A DNA stretch of 64,000 bases from Chryseobacterium suipulveris (GTDB taxonomy: Bacteria; Bacteroidota; Bacteroidia; Flavobacteriales; Weeksellaceae): positions 2,319,501-2,383,500 of the forward strand of contig NZ_CP094532.1 in NCBI RefSeq assembly GCF_022811685.1, written 5' to 3'. Below the pieces are notes generated by a model. It was given only the letters and a program-made list of their open reading frames with translations, was not told the origin of the DNA and ran no database searches. A program made the translations under genes and the position numbers. Of the stretch, positions 9,389 to 17,694 are shown piece by piece (positions within the stretch are counted from its first letter, which is position 1; every line of letters starts with the position of its first letter).

Positions 9389-9396
9389 TATCTTTG
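9389..9396 (+). promoter_or_regulatory. -7 box of the toxin-antitoxin operon
   Basis: TATCTTTG matches TAnnTTTG, 20 bases before the antitoxin ATG and next to the operator palindrome. Confidence 0.55.
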
Positions 9397-9415
9397 TTTA
9401 AAAATTGTTGAAAAA

Positions 9416-9670
9416 ATGAAAACAATCACCGTAAGCGACTTTAGAAAAGATATCAAGAAATATGCGGAACTTGCCGAGACAGAAAAAATAATTGTCAACA
9501 GAGGCAGCGGAAAAGCATTTCTGGTAGTCCCTATACAAACAGTTGTTGATGAAGGATACAGCAAAGAATTTATTGAAAGGATTCTTTTGGCAGAACAGCA
9601 AATCAAGGAGGGAAAATCCACCAAAATCACATCTGAAAAAGAACTCAGCGAATTTTTAAATGACCTGTGA
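9416..9670 (+). CDS. yefM: antitoxin, Phd/YefM family
   Basis: An 84-residue protein started at MKTITVSDFRKDIKKYAEL. The N-terminal half has the Phd/YefM fold signature: first strand TITVSDFR, helix to DIKKYAELAETEKIIVNRG, then strand AFLVVPIQ, and a charged C-terminal tail that would wrap the toxin. It neutralises the downstream RNase and binds its own operator. An upstream in-frame start 10 codons earlier lies inside the promoter and is rejected. Its stop shares one base with the toxin start (TGATG), the usual coupling. Confidence 0.88.
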   Translation: MKTITVSDFRKDIKKYAELAETEKIIVNRGSGKAFLVVPIQTVVDEGYSKEFIERILLAEQQIKEGKSTKITSEKELSEFLNDL

Positions 9671-9942
9671 TGTATCACCTTGAAATCTCAGACCTCGCGA
9701 AAAGACATATAGCTGAATTCAAGAAATCAGACACCCAAAGTTTCAAGAAAGTCAGCAAACTTCTCAACGAACTTGTACATCATCCTACAACTGGAACAGG
9801 ACAACCCGAAATGCTGAAAGGGAATTTCGCAAATTACTGGTCACGCCGAATTAACAAAAAAGATCGTCTTGTGTACCGAATAGTCGCGGAAATTGTTGAA
9901 GTTTTTGTATTGCAGGCAAAAGGACATTATCTCGAAAAATAA
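9670..9942 (+). CDS. yoeB: toxin, Txe/YoeB family mRNA interferase
   Basis: A 90-residue protein. The conserved Txe/YoeB elements are all visible: HPTTGTGQPEMLKG, WSRRINKKDRLVYRI, and the C-terminal QAKGHY. The Glu, Arg and C-terminal His/Tyr positions that make up the YoeB active site are retained, so the toxin should be active. It cleaves mRNA at the ribosomal A site. The ATG at 9670 is preferred over an overlapping GTG three bases earlier because it forms the TGATG coupling with the antitoxin stop. Confidence 0.9.
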   Translation: MYHLEISDLAKRHIAEFKKSDTQSFKKVSKLLNELVHHPTTGTGQPEMLKGNFANYWSRRINKKDRLVYRIVAEIVEVFVLQAKGHYLEK

Positions 9943-9967
9943 ATCTCAGCTCGAAAAATCCGAGAAT

Positions 9968-10408
9968 TTACCAAATTCCCAGAACCGATTGCGCTAAACC
10001 ATTAACGATAATTTTTTCGCCCTCCTTCTTTCCGTGCATTGCTTTCGCTAACGGACTTTCTGTGGAAATTACGAATATTTTTTCTCCGCTAAAAGTAATT
10101 TCGCCCAAAGAAACGGCGATGAAAAACCTGCCCTTTTCTGTCTCGACGATGCTGCCGAAACCTACAGTTTTATGTGGAACCGGATTGATTGTTTTCAGGA
10201 GCGTTTCGGATTTCATGTTTTCGTTCAGCTGAATTTGGAGGTTGTTGATTTCCTGCTGAACCATTTCGCGCCCGGTTTCATATTTGTCGCCCATCGAACT
10301 TTTGGTCTCGTTGTTGGATTCGCGGGTTTCTGAAATAAGTCTTTCCAGATTTCTGATTTTCTCGGAAATCTTTTCTTGGACGAGATTGAGGATTTCGGTT
10401 TTGTTCAT
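9968..10408 (-). CDS. GreA/GreB-like C-terminal domain protein
   Basis: A 146-residue protein. Residues 1-75 are a long helical segment (coiled-coil-like, many Glu/Asn), containing SSMGDKYETGREMVQQEI, which resembles the GDKYETGR motif of small Bacteroidota Gre-like proteins. The C-terminal half (VGFGSIVETEKGRFFIAVSLGEI ... VISTESPLAKAMHGKKEGEKI) matches the FKBP-like fold of transcript cleavage factors GreA/GreB, including the S/P-L-x-x-A-x-x-G-K-K-x-G-D/E segment. It probably binds RNA polymerase. In databases this family is often mislabelled; it is not a full GreA. Confidence 0.7.
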   Translation of the reverse strand: MNKTEILNLVQEKISEKIRNLERLISETRESNNETKSSMGDKYETGREMVQQEINNLQIQLNENMKSETLLKTINPVPHKTVGFGSIVETEKGRFFIAVSLGEITFSGEKIFVISTESPLAKAMHGKKEGEKIIVNGLAQSVLGIW

Positions 10409-10470
10409 TCAAGTTGTTTAAAGTAAATACATAATCATTTTTTTTCTACCACAAAAGTTACAAAAGACTA

Positions 10471-10608
10471 ATGAAAGAAGTCTTTCAAAAGGCGAAAAGA
10501 AGAAATTCCTATAGGTTAAGCTTTTATGGACTTTTCGAAAACTTCGCAGTATTATTATCTTTTGGTGCTTATGCGGTTACAATTTACATTAAGCGAGTGC
10601 ATTGTTAA
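10471..10608 (+). CDS. possible small membrane peptide
   Basis: A 45-codon frame (MKEVFQKAKRRNSYRL...) with a basic N-terminal half and a hydrophobic C-terminal segment (FAVLLSFGAYAVTIYI). It lies in a 250-base gap between two minus-strand genes. No family recognised; a chance frame is quite possible. Confidence 0.22.
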   Translation: MKEVFQKAKRRNSYRLSFYGLFENFAVLLSFGAYAVTIYIKRVHC

Positions 10609-10643
10609 AAAAAACCTTCAAGCAATTTGAAAACTTGAAGGTT
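10607..10643 (-). terminator. intrinsic terminator of the amylase-family gene
   Basis: Perfect 10-bp stem AACCTTCAAG / CTTGAAGGTT. On the minus strand the stem is followed by a run of eight T, just past the stop at 10664. Confidence 0.85.
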
Positions 10644-10663
10644 TGAAATTTATGAGATATTTT

Positions 10664-12016
10664 TTATTTCTTGAAAACGGCATATCCCGAAACAGGGAGT
10701 GAAAATCCTTTATCCTGACTGAAATCCCTCTTGCTTGATGAAAATGCGTCGAAGAAAACACCGTTCAGCTGATCGTCGACAATTCTGAAATCCACAAATT
10801 TCTTGGATAAGTTGAGAACGGTAAGAACTTCATGTTTTCCATTTTTGCGAACGTAAGCTAAGATGCTGTCGTCGTCGGTTGTTTTCAGAATGTAGGTGGT
10901 CACTTCAGGATCGCCTCCTCTCAATGCGGGATTCAAAGATTTCAGATTCAGCAATGTTTTATAGAAAGCTTGCAGCTCGTTCTTACCTGTCCACGGAATC
11001 GGGTCTTTCTCGAAAAACTCCAACCGTTTGGTTTTGAGTGGCAATTCCTGTCCGTTATAGATCAGCGGAACTCCGTTCCAGGTAATTGAAAAGACCGCCA
11101 AAGGTTGCGCGAACACGCCGAATTTTTCATACTCGGTTCCGTTCCAGGTATTTTCGTCATGATTGGTGGTAAACCAAGCCCTCATCGAACGATCGCCGAT
11201 ATTGGAATATTTTAGAAGAAGATCTTTCAGATCGGCCAAAGAAACTTTACCTTCATTGAACTCCTTTGTTTTGTGCATCCAGGTCCAGATATAACTTGCG
11301 TCGAAGACTTTTCCGTAATCAGGGTTTTCGAGTTCGTCGAATTCGCCAAGCCAGAACAAAGGTTTCACCGCATCCACTTGTGGTCTTGCTTCCTGCCAGA
11401 AATCTACTTCCACCCACGCTGCAAGATCACAACGGAAACCGTCGATATTGGTTTCGCGAACCCAGAATTTCATCGCGTCGATCATCGCTGCTCTCATTGC
11501 GGGATTTTTATAGTCGAGTTCGATGATGTCGTCCATTCCCGACGCAATCTGGAAATCGTTGGTTTTTGGATCTTTCAGGTAAAAATCGGGATTGGTTTTA
11601 GTCCAAGTATGATCCCATCCTGTGTGATTCGCCACCCAGTCGATGATGACCTTGAAACCGAGCCGGTGCGCTTCATTCACCATGTGTTTGAAATCGTCCA
11701 TCGTTCCGAATTCGGGATTGATGGAGGTGTAATCTGCAGCTGCGTAAGGACTTCCCAAAGTTCCTTTTTTGTTTTTTTGCGCGATGGGTGTGATCGGCAT
11801 AAACCACAGAGTTTTCACGCCCATTTCTTTCAGTCGCGGCATATGTTTTTCGAATGCGCGGAAAGTTCCTTCGGGAGTGTACTGTCTCACATTAACTTCG
11901 TAGATATTGGTGGTGTGTTTCCACTCGCTCGGATTTTCCATTGTTTTGGCGCTTTTTTGTGAGGTGCAGGAAAGGATTCCCATACCGATGATTGCTAAAA
12001 GGATTATTTTTTTCAT
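10664..12016 (-). CDS. alpha-amylase family (GH13) lipoprotein
   Basis: A 450-residue lipoprotein (lipobox GILSC, Cys near residue 17) carrying a GH13 TIM barrel. Visible conserved regions: VIIDWVANHTG (region I), GFRCDLA with the catalytic Asp near 195 (region II), WLGEFDE with the acid/base Glu near 222 (region III), and TTNHDEN near 284 (region IV). All three catalytic carboxylates are present. A short beta domain closes the C-terminus. It should cleave or transglycosylate alpha-glucans at the outer membrane or in the periplasm. No SusC/SusD or other sugar genes adjoin, so it stands alone. Substrate specificity cannot be read from sequence. Confidence 0.9.
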   Translation of the reverse strand: MKKIILLAIIGMGILSCTSQKSAKTMENPSEWKHTTNIYEVNVRQYTPEGTFRAFEKHMPRLKEMGVKTLWFMPITPIAQKNKKGTLGSPYAAADYTSINPEFGTMDDFKHMVNEAHRLGFKVIIDWVANHTGWDHTWTKTNPDFYLKDPKTNDFQIASGMDDIIELDYKNPAMRAAMIDAMKFWVRETNIDGFRCDLAAWVEVDFWQEARPQVDAVKPLFWLGEFDELENPDYGKVFDASYIWTWMHKTKEFNEGKVSLADLKDLLLKYSNIGDRSMRAWFTTNHDENTWNGTEYEKFGVFAQPLAVFSITWNGVPLIYNGQELPLKTKRLEFFEKDPIPWTGKNELQAFYKTLLNLKSLNPALRGGDPEVTTYILKTTDDDSILAYVRKNGKHEVLTVLNLSKKFVDFRIVDDQLNGVFFDAFSSSKRDFSQDKGFSLPVSGYAVFKK

Positions 12017-12083
12017 TGTGGCGATTTATGGCAAATTTATCGCTTTTAATTTTAATTCTAAAGAAAACGGAGATGACAAAAAA

Positions 12084-12111
12084 CAAGAATGCCCCGAAAA
12101 TTCAGGGCATC
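12084..12111 (-). terminator. intrinsic terminator of the acidic-tail protein gene
   Basis: Stem ATGCCC / GGGCAT with inner pairs GAA/TTC. On the minus strand it is followed by a T-rich tail, 20 bases past the stop at 12132. Confidence 0.65.
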
Positions 12112-12131
12112 TGTTTATGGTGAAATATTTC

Positions 12132-12713
12132 TTATTCGTCGTCTACCTCGTCATCGAAACTGTCATCTGCGAAATCTTCTTCCTCATCGTAGTTTTCATC
12201 GTCTTCATCTTCAAAACCTTCTGAATCGAAATCGTCGTCGAAACTTCCGAAATCATCGTCCATCAATGGCATTGCAGAATTCTTTGCCGATCTTTTTCCG
12301 CCCGATTTGCTCGGCGCTTTCAGCGGCATATTGCCAAAACGGAAAACGGTGATCGGGTAATTTACGGCAGGTTTCTCGTCAACGATTTCCACGAGTTCGC
12401 AGAAGAATTCCCAAAGATCCATAAACCCGTACTGGAAATGGATTTTGTCGCCCACTTTCTCGAATGCCTCGTCGATGTACACATCGCTCATAATTTCGCC
12501 GTCGCCATCGTCGCTCATATCTTCGAGGGGAACAGTTTTCACAACAACACCTTCTTCATCGAGAATGTTGAACAGAGACAAATCCTCGCCAAGCAACGAG
12601 AACGCGCTCTTAATCCCCAAATGAAGGTTCCACAGATTCTGCTTTCCCTTGATTTCTACATCACGAAAAATATCGTCTTTGGTATCTAAAATGATGCGGA
12701 TTTTGTAAACCAT
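12132..12713 (-). CDS. pRiA4b ORF-3-like (IS1096 TnpR passenger family) protein with acidic tail
   Basis: A 193-residue protein. Residues about 1-130 fit the plasmid pRiA4b ORF-3-like domain (YKIRIILDTKDDIFRDVEIKG, LWNLHLGIKSAF, DKIHFQYGFMDLWEFFCELVEI). This domain was named from passengers of mobile elements but is a common chromosomal protein of unknown function in Bacteroidota. The last 45 residues are almost all Asp/Glu/Phe/Ser (DDDFGSFDDDF...), a disordered acidic tail. No transposase or other mobile gene is near, so I do not treat it as part of an element. Confidence 0.7.
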   Translation of the reverse strand: MVYKIRIILDTKDDIFRDVEIKGKQNLWNLHLGIKSAFSLLGEDLSLFNILDEEGVVVKTVPLEDMSDDGDGEIMSDVYIDEAFEKVGDKIHFQYGFMDLWEFFCELVEIVDEKPAVNYPITVFRFGNMPLKAPSKSGGKRSAKNSAMPLMDDDFGSFDDDFDSEGFEDEDDENYDEEEDFADDSFDDEVDDE

Positions 12714-13159
12714 TTTTACTTTAATGAATTTGCAGTTAGTTTTTTTAGATTCGTTTTTCGGCTACAAATATAAAACAATTGAGATTGGACAAAAAAATAT
12801 TTTCACCGCTTTTTTTCTGAAAAGTTTTGGCTAAATTCCTGCCCTAAATCAGTTACTTTTTTGAAATTTTGAAATAAACCTAAGCTTGATTACATCTTCT
12901 CTAAGTAAACGCAAAGTTCAATTCTAATCTATCTCAATTTTAAGACGACAAAGATTTCCCGCTACAGCGAAATGATGAAGCGGTCATTTAGTAAAAATAT
13001 ATCTTTGCGAACCTTGTGAGAAAAAAATACTCACAAAGCCAAACAAAGCTAAATTATTTTTCTTGCTCCAGTTTTAAGATAAACGAAGGCGCTAATGCTC
13101 ATTAAAGATACACAAAGATATAAATCACAACAGGTTCTTTCAAATCAAAATCAAACAGC
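12714..13159. repeat. gene-free region with degenerate dispersed repeat
   Basis: No gene supported in these 446 bases. Between about 12950 and 13125 the words tttgcgaaccttgtgag, gctaaattatttttcttgct and ttttaagataaacgaaggcg occur in the same order as in 57180-57290 (cgcaaagttcgcaac, tttattatcaagct, ttttaagctaaacaaaggcg). The two regions are therefore diverged copies of one dispersed intergenic repeat. Confidence 0.5.
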
Positions 13160-14194
13160 TCAGTTGCTTTTTTCCAACATAAATTGGAATTTCGTTCCTT
13201 GAAGATAGGTACTTTCTACAGAAATATTTTCGCTGTGTGCCTCCATAATATGCTTTACGATCGCCAATCCCAATCCTGAACCGCCGTCGTTCCGGTTCCG
13301 GCTGGATTCCACACGGTAAAATCTTTCGAAGATCCTCGGCAATGCTTCGGGTTTTATTCCCATTCCGTTGTCTTCCACTTCGATCATTACCTTGTTCTTC
13401 AACACGCTGGTTCGCACGATAATTCTTGCCTGTTCCCTGTTTGCATAATGAATTGCATTGGAGACAAGGTTGATCAGCACCTGCGAAATTTTCTGTTTGT
13501 CGGCGTTTACAAATACTTGCGGAGTGGCGCTTTGCAGTGAGACTTTTGCATTTTTTCTCTGGGCTTCGAGATCCAGAAGGTCGATAATTTCTTTAATCAA
13601 ATTATTAATGTCAAAACGACTTACATTCAAGGTAATCTCGCCCGATTCGAACTGGTTGATCATATCGAGATCCTGCACGATATTCAGCAACCGTTCCACC
13701 GATTTGTCGATGCGTTCCAAATATTTGTCGCGGATGGCGAGGTTTTCAATTCCACCGTCCATTAAAGTTTCCACATATCCCTGAATTGAAAAAAGCGGGG
13801 TCTTCATTTCGTGGGAAACGTTCCCGATGTACTCTTTCCGGTAGGTTTCCATTTCCTTCATCGTGTCGATTTCGGTGGCATTTTTCTGGCTCATTTCCGA
13901 AACCCTTTCTCCAAGTTCCTGAAAATTCAGCCCGCTTTCATCTTCCTGGATAATGGTTTCGGGAAGGATGGACGAGATTTTACGGATCTGTCTTTTACCG
14001 TAAAAGTTGAGCAGGAAGTCGATCACGAAATAATTGATGACCAAGAAAACAACCGAACTGATTCCGATCGTGGCATAAAATTCAGTGTCGGTGTCGGAAA
14101 AGTCGTCTTTCACCGAATCGAAGATGTACACGACCATTAACATGACCGCTGTGAGAATCAAAGATGCAAAAAAAGTGAACCGCTGAAACTTCAT
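13160..14194 (-). CDS. sensor histidine kinase, PhoR-like
   Basis: A 344-residue kinase with two N-terminal membrane helices (about 8-25 and 45-65). The phospho-acceptor is in VSHEMKTPLFSIQGYVETL, with the His near residue 128. The ATPase domain shows N box NLVSNAIHYA, G1 GMGIKPEALPRIFERFYRVE and G2 GGSGLGLAIVKHI. It lacks a large periplasmic sensor or PAS domain between helices and DHp, matching the short Bacteroidota PhoR-like kinases. It phosphorylates the response regulator encoded 36 bases upstream in the same operon. The signal is unknown; phosphate limitation is the family guess only. Confidence 0.88.
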   Translation of the reverse strand: MKFQRFTFFASLILTAVMLMVVYIFDSVKDDFSDTDTEFYATIGISSVVFLVINYFVIDFLLNFYGKRQIRKISSILPETIIQEDESGLNFQELGERVSEMSQKNATEIDTMKEMETYRKEYIGNVSHEMKTPLFSIQGYVETLMDGGIENLAIRDKYLERIDKSVERLLNIVQDLDMINQFESGEITLNVSRFDINNLIKEIIDLLDLEAQRKNAKVSLQSATPQVFVNADKQKISQVLINLVSNAIHYANREQARIIVRTSVLKNKVMIEVEDNGMGIKPEALPRIFERFYRVESSRNRNDGGSGLGLAIVKHIMEAHSENISVESTYLQGTKFQFMLEKSN

Positions 14195-14230
14195 ACGTTG
14201 TGCATTCCCAGTTTTGTGGGATTCACAAAG

Positions 14231-14908
14231 TTACACAACTAATTTGTAACCGATCCCTTTCAAGGTCTGAATGGCGTTGATCCCCAATTTCTCGCGGAGC
14301 CGTCGGATGTGTACGTCGATGGTTCTTTCGCCTACGATCACATCGTTTCCCCAAACTTTTTCGAGGATTTCCTCGCGTTTGAAAACTTTGTCGGTATTTG
14401 AAGCCAATAGATAAAGGAGGTCGAATTCTTTCTTCGGGAGCAGGAATTGCTGGTTGTTTTTGGTAACGCGGAAATTGTCTTTATCGATCACCAAATCCCC
14501 AATTTCAATAGTTTTCGACGAATCCGAAACCTGTGAAGTAAGCTGCAGTAACGCATTGACTTTAGAAATGAGCACTTTTGGTTTGATGAGCTTCACAATA
14601 TAGTCGTTAGCTCCTGCCTGAAAACCTGCGAGTTGGGAAAACTCCTCGCTTCTTGCGGAAAGAAAGACGATGAGGGTTTTGCTGAGTTCCTTGATCTTCC
14701 TTAAATCCTGGCAGGTTTCGATCCCGTCTTTCTCGGGCATCATCACATCGAGCAGGATCAGGTCGGGAATGATTTCTTTGGCTTTTTCGATTCCTTCGTT
14801 CCCGTTGTTTGCAGTGTACACCATGTAACCTTCTTTTTCGAGATTGTATGAAAGGAGTTCGAGAATATCCATTTCATCATCAATCAAAAGAATTTTTTTC
14901 TGAATCAT
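14231..14908 (-). CDS. OmpR/PhoB-family response regulator
   Basis: A 225-residue regulator. Receiver domain residues 1-120 with the acidic pair in LIDDE, phospho-acceptor Asp in LILLDVMMPEKDG near residue 54, and the conserved Lys in DYIVK. The usual Lys-Pro is Lys-Leu here. A winged-helix domain follows (LLPKKEFDLLYLLASN, VIVGERTIDVHIRRLREKLG). It precedes the kinase gene on the same strand and is divergent from the TonB receptor and lipoprotein genes at 15099 and 17695, which are its likely targets given the phased repeats between them. Confidence 0.9.
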   Translation of the reverse strand: MIQKKILLIDDEMDILELLSYNLEKEGYMVYTANNGNEGIEKAKEIIPDLILLDVMMPEKDGIETCQDLRKIKELSKTLIVFLSARSEEFSQLAGFQAGANDYIVKLIKPKVLISKVNALLQLTSQVSDSSKTIEIGDLVIDKDNFRVTKNNQQFLLPKKEFDLLYLLASNTDKVFKREEILEKVWGNDVIVGERTIDVHIRRLREKLGINAIQTLKGIGYKLVV

Positions 14909-14941
14909 TTCTACTTTTTAACCTCTCAAAGTTAGTCATAT

Positions 14942-15030
14942 TTAACATTCGAAATCCGGCCAAAAATAAAGTTCACAGAAAATTAACATTCGTTGTGAGT
15001 TCTTAAAGATTTATTAAAGAAGATTTAAAG
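14942..15030 (+). promoter_or_regulatory. candidate PhoB-family binding region in the divergent intergenic
   Basis: Two kinds of direct repeats are visible. TTAACATTCG occurs at 14942 and 14983 (41 bases apart). TTAAAG occurs at 15003, 15014 and 15025, exactly 11 bases apart. Direct repeats with an 11-base period are the hallmark of PhoB/OmpR-type boxes. They lie between the regulator gene and the TonB receptor gene. Binding itself is inferred. Confidence 0.5.
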
Positions 15031-15098
15031 TTGGCAAAACACCTTTCCGTTTTGATCTCCGTTTCTTTGCCTGAGGAAAAAGTAAAGTGAAATCCACT

Positions 15099-17651
15099 AT
15101 GAAAGTAAACAAGCTGACTATCGCGGTTTTATTTTTAACCGCTTCATCATCAGTAATCTACGCTCAGCAAAAAAAGAGCGACACCATTCACAAAGAAAAG
15201 AAGATCGAAGGGGTAACCATTCAGGGAGCCACCAAGAAAGGAACCGAGAGCAACATCATCAACCTTCAAAGGAAATCAGTTGAAGTCATTGAAAGAGTTG
15301 GCTCGGTGCAGTTGGAGAAACAGGGAATCGGCGATGTTTCAGTTGCGGTCACGAAAGCTACAGGCGCACAAAAGCAGGAAGGAAGCGGGCAGGTTTTTAT
15401 TCGAGGTCTTGGAGACAGAAACAACTCAACCACGATGAATGGACTACCAATCCCAGCGAACGACCCAATTTACAAAAATATTGATCTGAGCATCATCAAG
15501 ACCGACATGATTGATTTTGTGGGGCTCGAAAAAGTATATAACCCAAAATTATGGGGAGACATGTCGGGTGCAAATGTTGATGTTGTTTCTAAAATTTATA
15601 CCGGAAAACCTTATTTTAAAGTTAATCTGGGTTCTTCTGTTAATCTTAATGCAATAAAGAAGCACAATTTCTTTCTTCAGGACGGACCAGAATATTTCGG
15701 TTTCACCCAGATTATTCAGCCCACCAACAACAGCTTCATTAACAACGGATATGTGTTCAATACTTCATGGGCAAATAAAGAAGTTTTAAACCCAATCAAC
15801 TCTTCACTGGGAATCGATTTTGGCAGGACTTTCAATATTGGCAATACGGGAAGACTAAGCTTGTTTGGCTTCGGATCCTTTGATAACAATTACGCTTACA
15901 AGGATGGCATCACCCGATCTGTGGACATGGAAGGAAATCCGACAAAAGATCTTTTCGGAACTGAATTCGCCTACGGAACCAACACCACAGGTTTGCTAAA
16001 CCTTAATTACAGACTTAATGCGAACCATAATCTGAAATTGGTGACCAACTACATCCACACTTCAGAACAGAAACTTGAGAATTATTCAGGATACATTCGA
16101 GACACCAATGAAAATCGCACACAGGAAACCGCAATGCTCCGAAGAGCGAACTACAAGACGAATGACCTGTTTATCAACCAACTTTCAGGTGAGCACACCA
16201 TCACTTCACCGTTAAAGCTATTCTGGAATATTGGCTACAATAGATTGGACAGCAGAAGACCTGACAGAATGCAGAATATCTCTGTTTTCAATTTCACAGA
16301 AGACAGCAATTATTTTGCGGCAAGTAATCCCGGAGCAAACAACAGATATTTCGACAAACTTGTGGAAGACGACGTAGTAGGTAATCTACATGCAGATTAT
16401 CAGTTCACCGAAAACTTAAAACTTACACTGGGCTATAACGGGAGATACAAGCAAAGTGACTTCAAGGCAACACAATTCAACCTTAGGGTTAATGCTTCAC
16501 CCAAAACCTACTATTTGAATCCTGCAGATTACGGAAGTTTCTTCAACTCGAATAACTATAATGCAGGTTTATTTGATATTGTAACCTTCCGTGGAGACAT
16601 TAAATGGAATCCCGAAACGGCGCTAACTCCGCAATCTTATTATTCTGACGTTATTAATAATGCAGGTTTCGCAAATGTAGAATATAAGTTAAGTGAGAAA
16701 TTTACCGGCCAATTAGGGGTAAGATACGACAACCTTGATCAGAAAATGACCTACAGCACTGCAATCAAAGAGGGTCAGGTGGACAAGAAATACTCAAAAA
16801 TATTGCCTGCTTTGAACTTGAAATACAGTGTTAACGACAGCAATAATCTGAGGTTTTCAGTCTCAAAAACCTATACAACACCACTTCTTTTGGAAGTAGC
16901 ACCCTATGAATATGAGGAAGTTGATGAATTAAGTTTCGGTAACCCGGCACTTTACCCTTCAGATAACTATAACGCCGACCTAAAATGGGAATGGTTCCCG
17001 AAGAGGGGTGAAGTAATTTCGATAACCGCTTTTGGAAAATATATCCAGAACCCTATCTCGAGAGTTACAGTAAACTCTTCCTCTAACTCGGTTTCATTTG
17101 TGAACATCGGAGATACCGGAACTGTCTTTGGGGCGGAAGTTGAAGTCAGAAAGGATCTGTTCGAAATGGGAAACACTAAACTATACACTTTCCTTAATGC
17201 AACATACCTTAATACAAGCCAGGAGTTGAGCAGAGAAAAAGTTTCGACAGAAACCAACACTTCCTACGGATATACCATATCAATCGACCCTTCGAAATCA
17301 AAAGATAAAATGCAGGGAGCATCTGATTTTCTTGCGAATGTAAATTTGGGTCTGGAGAAAAAATGGGGAGAAAAGAACTCGATGGACTTTGTGGTTTCAT
17401 ACTCGCATATTTCCGACAACATTTACGCAATCGGTTATGCAAAAAAAGGAAACCTTGTTGACAAAGCCATAAACATGCTTGACGCTGTGATGAAATTTAA
17501 CCTAAGTAACGGCGTAGGCATTTCTCTAAGTGGCAAAAATCTACTGAACCCTAGTTTCAAGAGAGTGCAGGATAACACAAATGGAGAAGTTACCGTTCGC
17601 GACCATAAAAAAGGTATTATTCTCGGAATGGGTGTCTCCTATCAATTTTAA
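15099..17651 (+). CDS. TonB-dependent receptor paired with beta-helix lipoprotein
   Basis: An 850-residue outer membrane receptor with signal peptide (KLTIAVLFLTASSSVIYAQ). The plug is about residues 55-180 (VAVTKATGAQKQEGSGQVFIRGLGDRNNSTTMNGLPI), followed by a long barrel ending in MGVSYQF. No carboxypeptidase-like N-terminal domain is present and there is no SusD partner; instead the next gene, 43 bases on, is a beta-helix lipoprotein. ATG at 15099 is chosen over a GTG four codons earlier. Divergent from a PhoR/PhoB-like system with 11-base-phased repeats upstream, so control by that system is likely. Imported substrate unknown. Confidence 0.88.
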   Translation: MKVNKLTIAVLFLTASSSVIYAQQKKSDTIHKEKKIEGVTIQGATKKGTESNIINLQRKSVEVIERVGSVQLEKQGIGDVSVAVTKATGAQKQEGSGQVFIRGLGDRNNSTTMNGLPIPANDPIYKNIDLSIIKTDMIDFVGLEKVYNPKLWGDMSGANVDVVSKIYTGKPYFKVNLGSSVNLNAIKKHNFFLQDGPEYFGFTQIIQPTNNSFINNGYVFNTSWANKEVLNPINSSLGIDFGRTFNIGNTGRLSLFGFGSFDNNYAYKDGITRSVDMEGNPTKDLFGTEFAYGTNTTGLLNLNYRLNANHNLKLVTNYIHTSEQKLENYSGYIRDTNENRTQETAMLRRANYKTNDLFINQLSGEHTITSPLKLFWNIGYNRLDSRRPDRMQNISVFNFTEDSNYFAASNPGANNRYFDKLVEDDVVGNLHADYQFTENLKLTLGYNGRYKQSDFKATQFNLRVNASPKTYYLNPADYGSFFNSNNYNAGLFDIVTFRGDIKWNPETALTPQSYYSDVINNAGFANVEYKLSEKFTGQLGVRYDNLDQKMTYSTAIKEGQVDKKYSKILPALNLKYSVNDSNNLRFSVSKTYTTPLLLEVAPYEYEEVDELSFGNPALYPSDNYNADLKWEWFPKRGEVISITAFGKYIQNPISRVTVNSSSNSVSFVNIGDTGTVFGAEVEVRKDLFEMGNTKLYTFLNATYLNTSQELSREKVSTETNTSYGYTISIDPSKSKDKMQGASDFLANVNLGLEKKWGEKNSMDFVVSYSHISDNIYAIGYAKKGNLVDKAINMLDAVMKFNLSNGVGISLSGKNLLNPSFKRVQDNTNGEVTVRDHKKGIILGMGVSYQF

Positions 17652-17694
17652 TAAAAGTAATATTTAAACAAAATCAAAACAAAAAGTAAAAGTT

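Noticed and set aside
9100..9411. 103-codon frame before the toxin-antitoxin operon
   Set aside because: Runs through repeat debris and the operator palindrome; no protein-like pattern.
11273..11962. 229-codon plus-strand frame antisense to the amylase gene
   Set aside because: Shadow frame; the minus-strand GH13 motifs are complete.
12132..12713. Insertion sequence, because the protein belongs to a family named after IS1096 passengers
   Set aside because: No transposase, terminal inverted repeats or target duplication visible; the family is widespread on chromosomes.
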